In this document: in pieces, positions 48,734 through 60,890 of the stretch
Position numbering within the stretch: position 1 is the stretch's first letter
Layout of the letters: every line of letters begins with the position of its first letter
NCBI RefSeq assembly: GCF_003597395.2
Contig: NC_133776.1
Coordinates: forward strand, 39,515,722-39,579,721
DNA from: Chelonoidis abingdonii
Taxonomy: Eukaryota > Chordata > Testudines > Testudinidae
Length of the DNA: 64,000 nucleotides
Direction of reading: 5' to 3'
Notes under the pieces: model-generated
The model's input: only the letters and a program-made list of their open reading frames with translations
What the model was told of the DNA's origin: nothing
The model's database searches: none
Program-made: the position numbers and the translations under genes

Positions 48734-50144
48734 GTAGTTCTGATATACAAAGGTGTAGGAACTATTCCACTGCCTTTTCACCTGTCCAAAGTGGTGTAAA
48801 ATGCTACCAAATGGTAACTCTTACAGCTTGCTGAGAGTATGCCAGCGTGGGGCAGAAGTTTTCCAGTCAGTTCTGAGGGTTTTCATGGGGTGTTCTGCAC
48901 TAGTAACAGAGAAGTTACTAACATGGAATTCCCAAGATGAGTTACCTCAAAGCTGATGGAGAAGAACTTTGCTCTTGTGTCAAACAAGTTGTTTATTACT
49001 GGGTGGTGGTGGTGGTGAGGGAGAGGCTTGGACTCATGGAGACCCCCTTCATTGTGCCCTTTTCAAGTTTGCAGATGTTCTCTCTAGGATATTAATTTCT
49101 CCCATCTCCACTCACCTCCAGCCTACGTGCAGTAAGCAAATGTGCCAAATGACACTTCAGTCTCAGAAAAGGTCATACATGCACCTTCTTGTGACCTGTT
49201 AATCTAACCTGTCTTGCTGCTGAGAGTTGTGCCCAACCTCCTGTGCTGAAAAAACTTTGCGGTGGTTAAAGCTGTGATTAACAGGTTTTCATTAACTGTT
49301 CTGAAATTACTGTCTCTGAGGCCTCTTAGACATGCTATAATCTCCCCTCTAGACTATATGCTTTATAATGGCACTAACTTTGCTAGATTCCTGTTTGGGA
49401 AATTCTACCCAAAACTCATTTCAGGGGGGATAAGGACAAAAGATGATAGTCTGTATTAGAGAAGAGTTTGAAGAACAGTTGGGCTACTCTATCACAGTTC
49501 GAGCTTCCCTATGTAGGGGAGGAGTAAGGGACAGTAACTATCCCCCTTTACTCCCCTTTTCATCTGAGTAAGGGTTACTTAGCTTACAGCTGCAGCATAG
49601 TGCAGAGCAAGGGCCACTTGGGGATACTTCTCACAGCGATCAAGGGACTTGGGAGGACTGGGGAACACAATGTGCACTGACTCAGACCTTGCCCAACCGG
49701 CATGCTGGCTGAGTGCACAGAGATGAGGGAGTGCAAGCTGCTCTGGAAAGGAGTGAAGTCATCGACTTCCTCCCAAGAACAAGGAAGAGGTGAGGAGTTA
49801 ATTGCATCTCTGCATCACTTGGGTCTCTGGTTTGCTCCTGTGGCGATGCACTAGCACCCTGTCCCTCATGCAAGACAGACAGATTATATGCTTACTATTT
49901 AGTCTCGAGTTATCTTTGAAATACCCAGGGCTGGATTGTCACTTGTAGGAGTGGCAAATGTTCACTCGCCTACAATACAAATACGGGCAGGAGTGTCAAA
50001 AGTAGCTCACTGATGGGGCAGCACTGTTGCCATGGGCGGCACCTCTATAGCCTTGCCCCCACCTTATGGAGATAGAAGTAGGAACAAGGTCACAGGCTCT
50101 CTCGAGCAATAGAGCTGCCTAAATTCCAAGGTGGATTCCTCCAG
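48734..50144. other. Non-coding stretch, no gene seen
   Basis: No gene or clear repeat. A short (GGT)n run lies near 49002-49016. Confidence 0.5.
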
Positions 50145-50425
50145 TGCAGTTGAGCAACTAATTATTTTTTCCACTTGGTGGTTGAACTGAAATTTTTAAA
50201 AAATCATTTTTTTTCTTGTTGAAACATATTTTCCTTTAGGTTGAATGAAACATTTTGAATGTTTATTTGAATTGACTTTTGCCACTGACATTTTGTAGGG
50301 AAAAATCCATTTTTTTTTCCAGCTGAATTTTTTTTTCTGAACTGGACCCAAATTTACAAATACATTTTTCAGGGTGTTGAAACTATTTTTCAAAGGATTT
50401 ATTATTGTCCAAAAAAAGTCACGTA
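50145..50425. repeat. AT-rich dispersed repeat (gaaac/ttttc type)
   Basis: 'ggttgaactgaaatttttaaaa', 'gttgaaacatattttc', 'gaatgaaacattttgaat' and 'ccagctgaattttttt' show the same texture as 29165, 37198 and 60175. There is no coding sequence. Confidence 0.45.
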
Positions 50426-52305
50426 GCTCTATCCTCCAGCCCCTACTTCTGTTCTCAGTTAGAAGAACCAGTTGATTGATTGATCTGAAAGAGGAACCAC
50501 AGTCTTGGATCTAAAGTTGAACCAAACTAGAAACTTTTGAGGTTGAAAAAAATATTGTATGGAAAGCTTACTTCCAAGTTATTACAGCAATTTGTACCCA
50601 AAAGATCAGAGCCTCATCTGGTGTAGATGGGATAGACAATTGAGAATCAGACCTACATAAAGCCAGGGAGTCCCTCACAGGAGATTTCTAGATTAAGAGT
50701 TGTGGACTAATTCAGAGAAGCACTTGAACTTTTAAATTAGATGAGAAAACCAAAACTTTTCACATTCGTTACTCTAAATCAAAAAAGGAGTGAGCATTCC
50801 AAGATAGCGTCTGAAGACGTATCTTTTGTGAGTGTCCCTTTTATCTCTTCTTTTCAAAGGACTTACGAACCAAATAAAAAGACAGATCTTTGAAAATACT
50901 GTTTCTTATGTGTCCATCTAAGTTTATCTCTTCAAAGCCATAGAAGATGCCTAGACACCCCATTTGCTTTCTTTTAATGGAATTTCTTATCCAGAACTGC
51001 TGATACTTGTTTATTTCTTGCTTTGAGAGATCTGCTCACCAGCACTGAGACTGCTGAACTCTGTGAAATCCTGCTTGATCACATATTGCAGGGATCTTTG
51101 GCACCTAGACTATGTCTGGCCTCACTTCCATGAATAAACAAATTCACCCAGAATCTCCACTTACCTTCTTTCTATTATTGTGGTCTCCATTGGAAAAAAC
51201 ATGTTGGCAGTCAGGGGCCTGATATTCACTTTATATTTTGCACTGTTTGCAGTCTTTTATAGTTTAATATTCATAAGCTGGAGTTCAAGGCTATAAAAAT
51301 TGAAGCAACATCAAGAAACTCTGGAAAAATCACTGGTTGATTCTTCTAGCATTTTGCCTTAGAGACTTACAAATATTAAATATGACTTAAACATACAGTT
51401 TTTTCTAGATAGTTTTAATGTGATTGTTTTGGAAATTTATTTGGCATTGGTGCAAACAGAGCAGAAATGATATTCTTCACTAAAGCTAATGGTAACATTT
51501 ATAGTCCTGAGCCTACAGCCAGATATACACAGTCCCATCAACACCCCCCACTCAACAAACTGCAGTCAATGGGGCTGGCACAAGTGCTAGGATTCACCCT
51601 CACAGATATGAATACAGTATCAGAGGTCTACCAATATATCATTACTAAGGTCATTACCAGGGTATATGATGATTTCATGTATGTATTTTCTGGATGGCTG
51701 GGGGAAGAGATCTTGTGGCAAAAGTGCAAGGCTAGGGATGTGACACTTGGGTTCTGTAGATTGTTTCTTATTGACAGTCACAGGCATGTTGTAACAGAAC
51801 ATTATTTGTGAAGCCCAAGGTGAGCCTTGGTTAGAAGGCAGATGTGTTTCTAGTACTCAAAACACATCTGCATGCAATTTCATCATCTGTCCTCAGCACA
51901 GCACTGGAAGACCTTTCACAGTCTTAGAAAACAGGTACAGTCTCATGCTGCAGCAATACTCACTGAGAGCAAGTATCTATTGAAGAGGAAGATACCTCTG
52001 AAATATTTCCAAGTAACCATTTTCACAAAATGTTTCTCTGAGCAATCCCTGTGGCATAACAGGAGCAGAAAGCTGACCTAGCTGATTTGTCAGATCAGCT
52101 TCTTTAATGTACCAATTTGGTGAGGGATTGCTATCAGCTGCTCTGCATTCTGCCACCCTCGATTCTACCTGTCATTACCACATGCAACTTTAGTGCCAAT
52201 CCTCTCTCAAACGGAGGCTGTCACTTGTACCAAAGAATGAAAGATGGAGAAATCTTCAAGTATGGATGATCACTTATTGGGACTGAAGCAGTGTTGGAAA
52301 GCCTC
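50426..52305. other. Non-coding stretch, no gene seen
   Basis: A 114-codon plus frame (51467-51811) was inspected. It has no recognised domain and is opposed by a minus frame. Confidence 0.5.
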
Positions 52306-52309
52306 TCTC

Positions 52310-52470
52310 ATCGACCTGGACCCCATTGTGTAAGTCACTGTACACATTCCGAACAAAAAGATGGTCCCCATCCCAAACAGCTTATAGTCAAGACAAGAAA
52401 CAAGAAGCTATAGACAGATAGGGGAGCAAAAGGAAGTAGTGAGACAATATAGGGCAATATGATATGAATG
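52310..52470 (-). mobile_element. L3-type SINE tail, isolated
   Basis: 'ggaccccattgtgtaagtcactgtacac', 'aacaaaaagatggtccccatccc', 'agcttatagtcaagacaag' and 'gtgagacaatatagggcaatatgat' match a tail repeat that also ends the SINE at 34570. Here no core or tRNA head remains. Confidence 0.65.
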
Positions 52471-53989
52471 TCTCAAGAGTAGAGTGCCAGCTGATGTGAC
52501 CCTACTATGTGAATTTATGTGAATAATTCTGTATTAGAACTGCATGCAGCTAGCTGGGGATGAAATTGGAAGCCCTGCAAAATCATCTAGTTTGGGGTTT
52601 CATTAAAACTCAAAATGATTTGCCGTGGTTCACAGTATTTTTTTTAAACCTGGTCCCAGTTTTGAACAAATGTCTCACTAAAGATTGGTCTGAGCTAGAA
52701 AATTTTACATCTAGAATCAGACTTTCCCAGAGTTCAGGTGTGTTTAGATCTGAGCTTGTTGCTCTGGTGCATTGCTAGTTAGAACCCCATGTAGCTTGCT
52801 GTTCATGATTTGACCGCAAAATCAGATGAAACTGGGTGGATTTTAATTGAGTTTCACTTTTTGTTTGAACAACAACCCAAACTTATTTAGCAAAATTCTG
52901 TTGCTGTGAACCCAAGTTTGAAGAAATGTCTCTAGTCTTGTGATACAAATATTAACCTGCAAATATCTTTGAACATGAACACACTGTACAACTGAAGCAA
53001 AGCAAGCTAATTGCAGTACAAGGAATCTTATGTGTCGGCGGGTCAATAGATTCATTGAAATCAACTCAGCTCTACCAACTTAAGCCAGCTGAGCCTTGAA
53101 TATACACTCACATGTCTTAATTGATGGAAACTGGAATAAAATAACTATACCAAAAGGCAAGATGAGAAATATTGTTGCACCTCCTACATGTGAAACACAA
53201 AATAATATGGCAGGTAACTAAAATGCCTGCAAACTCAAACAATACAGTATTCTTCATAGACAACATTAGCCTAAAACTTGCAGATGTTTAAGAACTATTT
53301 CCAAAGTATTCCAGAAGAATTCCTTATTAGAGAACAGCAAGGATCTGGAATGGCTTCCCCACTGGTATCATAAAGAGTCTTCTACTATAACTCATTTTAA
53401 TTCCTGCCCCTATGAAACTGAATTCAAGCTCAAATAAACTGAGCCACTGGAGTTTACTACTTGAATAGTTCAAATCTACATATTCCCATTGTTGACTCAG
53501 GTATTGTGTTCTATGTTTTATAAGGAAATTTCAGACACATTTGACTTCTCTCCACCAAAGGTTTTGGCGGGCAGGGGAAAGGGAGGAGAGACACATGTCA
53601 TTGAGTATATCTGTCTTCTTAAGTCAAATCTCCAGGCTTGAAACTTGAACATGCCCTTTCCATTACAATTATACAAACTTGTGAAAACCCTGACTAGGCC
53701 AAGGCTGTGGTTAAATGTGGGTTACTTTAGTTCATAGCTGCTGTGATTCAATATTCAGTGAACAGATTGCTTCTTTCATTACATCAAGATTTTCTTGAAC
53801 TTAACACCAAGATCTCTAATTTTTAAACAGCAAGACAAACCGTAATGGATATTGGGCCAGGCTCACTTCCCCCCATTGAACCCACGCGGCAGTCTCTCAG
53901 TGAGAAGAAGTCTGCCAGGAGTGAGATCACAAGCTGCTTGCCACCCTTCGAAGCCTTCATGAAATGGCTGCATTACAGCTTTTCAAAAG
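52471..53989. other. Non-coding stretch, no gene seen
   Basis: No gene or classified repeat. Short frames only. Confidence 0.55.
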
Positions 53990-53994
53990 CGACA

Positions 53995-54215
53995 GCTTCT
54001 TTCTACTGAATATTTTTCATTACAGTAATTTTTTTTGTTTTTGTCAAAAAATAAACACAAAAAAACCTAAATAGTTTTGGTCTCTAAAATCCTTTTTTTT
54101 GGATTTGTAATCTTCCAGGAAAAAAAGAAATATGAAAAACTCAGTTTCCAATATTAAGCAGTTGTTTTGCAAAAAAGCTGGCTAATATTTTTGACCAGTT
54201 CCAGTCTTTCTATGG
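53995..54215. repeat. AT-rich dispersed repeat, degraded
   Basis: T- and A-run-rich sequence ending 'aaaaagctggctaatatttttgaccagttcc'. Similar texture to the copies at 50145 and 60175. Boundaries are uncertain. Confidence 0.35.
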
Positions 54216-54439
54216 CTCACAACTTTTCAAACTGACCCTTATTTAAAACTGTTAAGAATAATTTCTCCAAATTATTCTAAGAGCTTTGAGATTGTTCAGA
54301 TAACAGGTTGGCTTGCTCACAATCTGCTCATGGCAAGTAGTTTGAATTGAAGATTTGAATATTGTCTATTTTGATTGGACACTCGGGTCACCTGGCTTCT
54401 CATCCATGGTTGGATGAGTACAATTCTTAAGAATCATGT

Positions 54440-55117
54440 TTCTAATTAGGAAAGAGAAAGATAGTAAGACAGAAAAATATCAATCCATGGTATGCCTTTA
54501 CCTTGAATTCTGCTTGCAGTTCTGGTCACACCATCTCAAAGCGATATGAGAATTGGAAAAGGTACAGACAAGGGCAACAAAAATGATTTAAGGGCATGGA
54601 ACAGCTTCTGTATGAAGAGAGATTAAGAAGACTGGGACTTTTCAGCTTGGAAAAGAGATGACTAAGAGGATCTATAAAATTACAAATAGTGTGGAGAAAG
54701 TGAATAAGGAAGTATTATTTACTCCTTCACATAACACAAGGGATTACCCAATGAAATCAATAGGCAGCAAGTTTAGAAAAAAGGAAGTACTTTTTTTCCC
54801 ACACAATGCCCAGTTAACCTGTGGAATTCATTGCTGGGGATGTTGTGAAGGCCAAAACGCCAAAAGGAGTTTAAAAAAGAAATAGATAGCCATTGATGGA
54901 CTGATCCTTGATGAACCTATTAGCTGAGATGGTCAGGGATGCAACCCCATGCTATGAGTGTCCCTAGCCTCTGATAGTCAAAAACTGGAAGTGGATGATG
55001 TGATGAATCACTTGATTGCCTGTTCTGTTCATTCCTTCTGAAGCATCTGGCATTAGCCACTGTTGGAAGACTAATTGGACCATTGGTCTGACCCAGGATG
55101 GCCATTCTTATGTTCTT
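54440..55117 (+). mobile_element. CR1 LINE 3' end
   Basis: The sequence follows the 3' part of the turtle/bird CR1 consensus as I recall it: 'ttgaattctgcttgcagttctggtc', 'gaattggaaaaggtacag' and 'gggacttttcagcttggaaaagag'. It then runs into the short 3' UTR with 'gcctgttctgttcattcc' and ends in the CR1 terminal octamer-type repeat 'attcttatgttctt'. The final reverse transcriptase codons are readable but broken (VEKVNKEVLFTPSHNTR in one frame). The copy is 5'-truncated near 54440, which is usual for CR1, and is not capable of movement. Confidence 0.85.
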
Positions 55118-56732
55118 GATGTGACTGCTCATTTGCTTTAACCAAATATCTCTTAAAACTTGCTTTCTCTGTGTTTCTGTCAGTTAAGTAACTTTACTAA
55201 GCTACTAATGAAAATGATCAGTCCACTCAAATTTGAAAAAAAAAAAATTGGAAATAGTTTCTCAGTCTTTGCACAGCTCTATATGCAAAGTTTGCAAAAT
55301 GCTTGTTGAATCCTTTAGGATGATAAGCAATCTAAAATGCAAATGTTTTTGGTTTATATTTCCACAGTCTGCAAGGAAAATATCTATGTTCTAGGCAGTT
55401 TACTTTGCATTGGTTTTGTTAATCAGTTTTGCTACCTCTTTCTCATTTTTCTTGGTTTGGTGGCTTTGGTGTTTCTAAGTAATGTGACTATAATGGCATT
55501 TTCCCTATTATTCAGTGAACAGCAAAAAACATTGGAGGGGAGATTTTACTAAAACGTAGCTCCTATTATTGATAAGAAATAATGCAGACTGGAGTGCAAT
55601 AACAAGCACTGAAACTTTGGGTCAGACTTTTATCAACCTTAGTAGTACCTTAATGTGAGTAATTCCAGTGAAATGAGTGACACTACTTGAGGAGTAGGGT
55701 GGACAAATCTGGCCTACAAAATACGTTAGCCTCTCGTTGAAAGGTTATTTTGGCAAAGGTTTTGTATTAAAGGCTGTTTTGATTAGGGAGTTCTCAGTTG
55801 TGTAGCTATTGGACCTTTCTCCTCTCATTGCATTTGAATTCAGATCAGCCCTAGGCCATGAGTTAGTGAATCAGGCCGCATAGTTTAAGGAGCCTCTGAA
55901 TCTTCTCTCTGTCCTTTAAAAGTCTTCAAGCAGATCTATTTAAAAGCATATTTTCAAATCACAGGAACTATTGGGCTGATTAGCATTGTATCAGTTTGCT
56001 GTAGCACATTGTTGCTGAAAACTAGAATCCAAATTATGTCCGAGCCCCTGTGGAGCGTAGGGTGTATGGAGCAGCTTTGCCTGAGTGGTGAAGGAAGGTG
56101 TTGTTCCTCTGTAAAGACACAATGTGCCTGCATTCTTGCTAAAATCTACTAAAGTCTTCACTTGAGTGTACCTAAGCACAGGTCTATAGCAAGTGCACTC
56201 CCCAGGTGCTGGGAGAACCACTTGCCATATACACCTGCAGACAAGATGTAGCATAGAGGCTTCTTCCTGTGCTCCTTTCCCAGTGCTACCCAGTTCACAG
56301 GGAAACCCTGGTCCATGCAGGTACAGCCCTTTAGGCAGAGTTAGCATCCCCGCTTGCTGCTTCTGGCACTAAAAGCAGCAACTTGAATGGCCTCATGCAT
56401 ACAGGTGCTAGGGGCAATAACAGGAGTGTGAAAAACACTTGTATTGAGCAGGGTATTGGATGAATTTAGCTCTTTTTCCTGTTTGTTTCCTCTAGTCTAT
56501 CAATGAAGTATTTGAACACCTCCAAGTATTTCCTCTTAGAGCTCTCCTCCCCAGCAAGTAGGAGTAAAATCATGACCAGAGTTAAGACTTTAAAGTGGTT
56601 GTTATGTCATCCGCTTAAACAGGTGATCCTAACAATCATTACTCTCCCTGCTGTGGTTTCACAGTCTGCCATATGCTTGTTAACGATCTGTCTTCTACAT
56701 TGAAATCAATTCCAGTTAGTTGAATTTCATTA
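55118..56732. other. Non-coding stretch, no gene seen
   Basis: A 118-codon minus frame (55991-56347) has no recognised domain. No repeats were recognised. Confidence 0.5.
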
Positions 56733-56985
56733 GGGAAGCACCTTGGCCTATTGGATAGGGCTTGGGACTGGGAATCAGAAGAACTGAGCTCTAGTCCTGG
56801 TTCTGTTACTGACTTGCTGTATGATCTCTGGCAAGTCACTCCACTCCTCTGTGCCTCTTTCCCCTCACCCTTTGTCTTGTCTATAACTGACTGTAAGCTC
56901 CTCAGAGCAGAGACTCTTTCTGTGCTTGTACTGGGTCTAGCATGTTCAGACCTTGGTGCTACTGGAGTTGAAATAATTATCAAGA
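56733..56985 (+). mobile_element. MIR-like SINE with L3-type tail
   Basis: The tRNA-like head 'gcctattggatagggcttgggactgggaatcagaa' leads to the B-box-like 'tctagtcctggttctgttac'. The core follows: 'gctgtatgatctctggcaagtcactcc' and 'cctctgtgcctctttcccc'. The tail is 'gactgtaagctcctcagagcagagactctttctgtgcttgtactgggtctagca'. The order is complete. Open frames on both strands across it are repeat-derived. Confidence 0.8.
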
Positions 56986-58611
56986 AACACAGCCATAGTA
57001 GGGCATAGTTAAAAAAGGAGAGACCATCTCAGAAATAGCTAATGCCAACCACAGAATAGGTGCAGAGAGTCAGTTATGTCAGCATTGACTCTGAGATTTC
57101 TCCCACCCAAAGGGGCTAAATCAGATATCCATCCTTCTCTTGCTATCATAGTCTTGCAAAGAGGACAGAGTGGGGCATAGAATCTAAACTGATTGATATA
57201 TAGATATTGGGTCAATCCAGGATGCCAAATATGTAAGAACCGTGGACATGATATGGATATGAAAGAATATGCACAACAGCTGTGACATTCTTGCACATCT
57301 GATCTCAGTTAAGCAATGAACCCAGGAGTCACATGGCAATTTATATACACGGTTAGTCCCTCTTCTGGTTGCAATACACAATCCTCCAGGGCTTTGGAGG
57401 CCTAGTGGACCTAAATGGAGAGGTCATACCTGTTTCATATGGTAGCAACATTTGATTAGCAATCATTTCCAAAAAGAAAAGTGAGGCATCTGCTTAGCAT
57501 ACAAGGTTGTTAATGACACCCCCTTCCCCCTCTGACAGGTCAGTAGCCTGGTATTTGTCTTTGGTGCAAAGTAAAGGAGCTGGCTTATTCTGCTGATCTC
57601 TAACACAGAGGAGAGAGTGAGGGTGCCTAAGTCAACTTTCACCTGTCACTTCATCTGCACTTCACACTCTGCCCCAAAAATTCCATCCATGCCTTGTATG
57701 TCACACCTGGCACTCTGTTGACTTCCAGAAGGGTCATTAGGGACTGAGGCTGCTGATAAAGGCTGATTTGAGATTGAGCTTCCTCTCTTATCAGAGATTC
57801 TCAAGGACACTTCTGGTGACCTGTAGAACAACAATTATTGCTTGCTTGTCTCTGCTTGCTTACCTCTCTTCTTAATCAATCTCTTGTTTCTTTTGAACCA
57901 GAGCTGGGAGACAGAATCCCATGCCATAGCAATTAGCAGCTCCAGATCTCATTGTTTCACAGTGCTCTCAGCTTTAGTGTTTTCCTATGCATTCATTAAT
58001 TTTGATTTGGGAGAAATCACTGCTATATATCCATGCACAGGAATCAGAAGCAGCAAAGAGAGAAAATGAGAGTGATCCCTCTTACAGAAGTACAAGAAGC
58101 TTAGCCAGACTTCCTGAAGTTGGATTTGTCTCTTTGGCTGTGTGTTTGTTGCTATCACAGCCTCCAAATCTGAGTCAGGGACTTTCTTCCAAAGGCTGAC
58201 ATATCATTCATGTGTGTCTTCCCCATTTTGACCCATGATGTAACTAACACAGGGTGTGCAAAAATGTTTAGTCAGCTATCTCACCCACACAATGAGAATA
58301 TTTGGTTTTATGCAATCAGCTGATAGATAAGAATCAGATTTATGCTACCTGATTTCATACAACATTATTTCACACAATGGGCATATTTACCGTAACTTGT
58401 TTAAATGTCACCTGACCTGAGGGAGAAAAACTGAGTTAATGATTCACTTAATGAATGAGAACATGTGGGCTGAGATCCCGGAATATAGAGTTCATTAGCT
58501 AAGGAGGAACCCAGGAAGAACCAGTCAGTCAAGTCCATGGTTAGCCTGCATCAAAAAGCTGTCTGGGGATGACCTTACTGAGAGTAGCATCTGAATTTCT
58601 CTTGCTGCCCC
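56986..58611. other. Non-coding stretch, no gene seen
   Basis: No exon-like or repeat sequence recognised. Frames of 60-85 codons only. Confidence 0.5.
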
Positions 58612-58720
58612 TAAAGTTAGCTTTCATTGTTTGTTTGTATAGCACCAACAGGGTACTATGCATCTTACAGACAGGTATAAAAATGAGGTCCTTCCCCTGA
58701 AGAGCTTACAAACATCTATG
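58612..58720 (-). mobile_element. L3-type SINE tail, isolated
   Basis: 'tttgtatagcaccaacagggtactatgcatc' and 'aggtccttcccctgaagagcttacaa' are the tail sequence of the MIR-like SINEs at 34570 and 56733, here without core or head. Confidence 0.6.
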
Positions 58721-58817
58721 TGTGTACTTATTCATACTTGCGTGAGTAAAGCAAAGCCCATGGGGTCTTGGGGGGTCCTGCAGGCAACCTACAAATGGAG
58801 AATGGGATGATGTAGAT

Positions 58818-59474
58818 CAGGGGTGGGCAAACTTTTTGGCCTGAGGGCCACATCTGGGTATGGAAATTGCATGGCAGGCCATGAATGATCACAAAACTGG
58901 GGATTGAGGTGTAGGAGGGGGTGAGGGCTCCAGCTGGGAGTGTGGGCTCTGGGGTGGGGCTGGGGATGCAGGAGGGTGCTCCGGGCTGGACCGAGGGGTT
59001 CAGAGGGCAGGAGGGAGATCAGAGCTGGGGCAGTGGGTTGGGGCCTAGGGGCAGTCGGGGTGCAGGCTCAGGGTGATACTTACCTCAAGCAGCTCCCGGA
59101 AGCAGTGGCATGTCCCCCCTCTGGCTCCTACACAGAGGTATGACCAAGTGGCTCTGTGTGCTGCCCCATCTGCATGTTCCTACCTGTAGCTCCCAATGGC
59201 CACAGTTCCTGGCCAATGGGAGCTGCAGGGGCGGTGCTCAGGGCAGGGGCAGCATGCGGAGTCCCTTGGCTGGCCTATGGATAGGGGCTGGAGGGGGGAC
59301 ATGCTGCTGCTTGCGGGAGACACACAGAGCGGGGCAAGCCCTCGACACTGCTCCCCGGCTGGAGTGCCACAGCAGGGCAATCCCCTGATCCTGCTGCCAG
59401 GTGGGAGCTCGAGGGCCTGATTAAAATGTATGAAGGACTGGATGCTGCCCCTGGGCTGTAGTTTGCCCACCCCG
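58818..59474. mobile_element. hAT-type non-autonomous element, 8-bp TSD
   Basis: Termini CAGGGGTGGGCAAACT and, inverted, AGTTTGCCCACCCCG. The 8-bp flanks are ATGTAGAT (58810-58817) and ATGTAAAT (59475-59482), one mismatch. The subterminal 'ggcctgagggccacatctgg' is typical of a turtle hAT family. The 657-bp interior is GC-rich and holds 'cccaatggccacagttcctggccaatggga'. No transposase is present. Open frames of 67-105 codons within it are compositional. Confidence 0.85.
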
Positions 59475-59482
59475 ATGTAAAT

Positions 59483-60170
59483 ACTTTTTTCTAACAAAAT
59501 CTATAATATATTAATTGACTATTTCAGTTTCTTATGTTACTATTTGGATTTGCGGATTAAGCACTACAGGGTGACACGAAGTATGCACAGAGGAGGATGC
59601 CTGAAATTTACTCTCCTTGGTCCCTGTGGCTCACACACTTGCAGTCAGAAGGATCAGCTGAATATAACATAAGCCTCATTCACTGTGAAAACTGCTAACA
59701 GAATTTATCTCCTTCAAACCAAGCATCTCCACCTCATACTTGTCATTCATAAGCTATTATTTAACTTAAGCTTTCATAGGAATTTTGGGAAACTGCATCA
59801 ATCTTTTTTTTTTTTAAAGGACACTCGTGTATTGTCAATGCTGGAAACAGATTCAGCACTAACTTGCAGAGTCTTGTGTAGGTGTGGGAAGAAGACATGC
59901 CTCATATAAATACAGAACTGATTTATGCCACTATGAAATAGTAAGAGTTCAGCAAATAAGGGTGGTGGTGTGAGGTAACTGATCCTCCTTAATTTGAAAA
60001 TGCAAACAGTTATGCAACATCTCAAGGGAAGATTCTATTTTCATATTTTATCTACCTAGGTATTTATACTGCACTTATGACAGCGATCTTAGCACTTCAC
60101 ATCCTGAATTTCTCCCTTGATAATCTGCTTTCTTTGCAGGTAACTCCCTGGAGCTTTCCACATAAGGAAA
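59483..60170. other. Non-coding stretch, no gene seen
   Basis: No gene. A T-run lies at 59805-59815, and a possible SINE scrap 'tatttatactgcacttatgacagcgatcttagcacttcac' (60061-60100) is too short to classify. Confidence 0.5.
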
Positions 60171-60174
60171 GTGG

Positions 60175-60478
60175 AATAGCTGGTTGAAAAATTTGATGAA
60201 ACCATTTTCCATTGGAAAATGCAGCTTTGCTGAGATTGAAACATTTCATGTGATCATGTCAAACTTAGTCAAAATAGATGGAGGAAATGTCAAAATGAAT
60301 AGCTTTAACTTTCTCAGTAAAGTTGAATCTTTTTATTTTGGCATTAATATATTATTAAAATAAAATCCTCTGGACTTTTTGTTCTGCAGGAAATTTTGAA
60401 CTTTTTCATTCTGAATCAGGGCCAAACATTTGAAACGTTCGAATTTTCTGCAAAATGGAAATCTGGTTTTCTGACTAG
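60175..60478. repeat. AT-rich dispersed repeat with inverted ends
   Basis: The left end 'tagctggttgaaaaattt' is roughly inverted at the right end 'gaaatctggttttctgacta'. Inner blocks include 'gattgaaacatttcatg' and 'gaaacgttcgaattttc'. Best-bounded member of the family seen at 29165, 37198 and 50145. It is possibly a non-autonomous DNA element. Confidence 0.5.
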
Positions 60479-60774
60479 CACTAAAGAGGAAGATGTATTC
60501 TGGATACGTTTAATACTATGTACCCACTTTGCACATGCAATCACAACAGTCATGTGGCTAACTGGGTAACTGCTACACAAATGACCATAATTAACACTTA
60601 CCACAAATTCATACACAAATCGGGTAAGTGCATGCACAAGCTAGGTATGCAGTTGCAGGCTCATTCCTGAAGCCCTCCATTGATGTGTGCTTCAGACAAG
60701 TATTCCGATCAACTTCACTCAGGACTGCAAGATTGATCCTCAGTTTGACTTGGAAAATCTCTCATTCCAATGGA

Positions 60775-60890
60775 TGAAATTCTGCCACCACTTATGTCAA
60801 TGTAAATGCAAAGCGACTTCAATAGATTTACTCCATAATGACACTGGTGTGTAATCGGAGCTTATGGTGTCAAATTCTGCTCTTGGTTTT
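60775..60890. mobile_element. Palindromic MITE
   Basis: 'gaaattctgccaccacttatgtcaatgtaaatgcaaag' pairs with 'actggtgtgtaatcggagcttatggtgtcaaattctgc' around 'cgacttcaatagatttactcc'. It is about 115 bp and folds back on itself. Confidence 0.6.
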
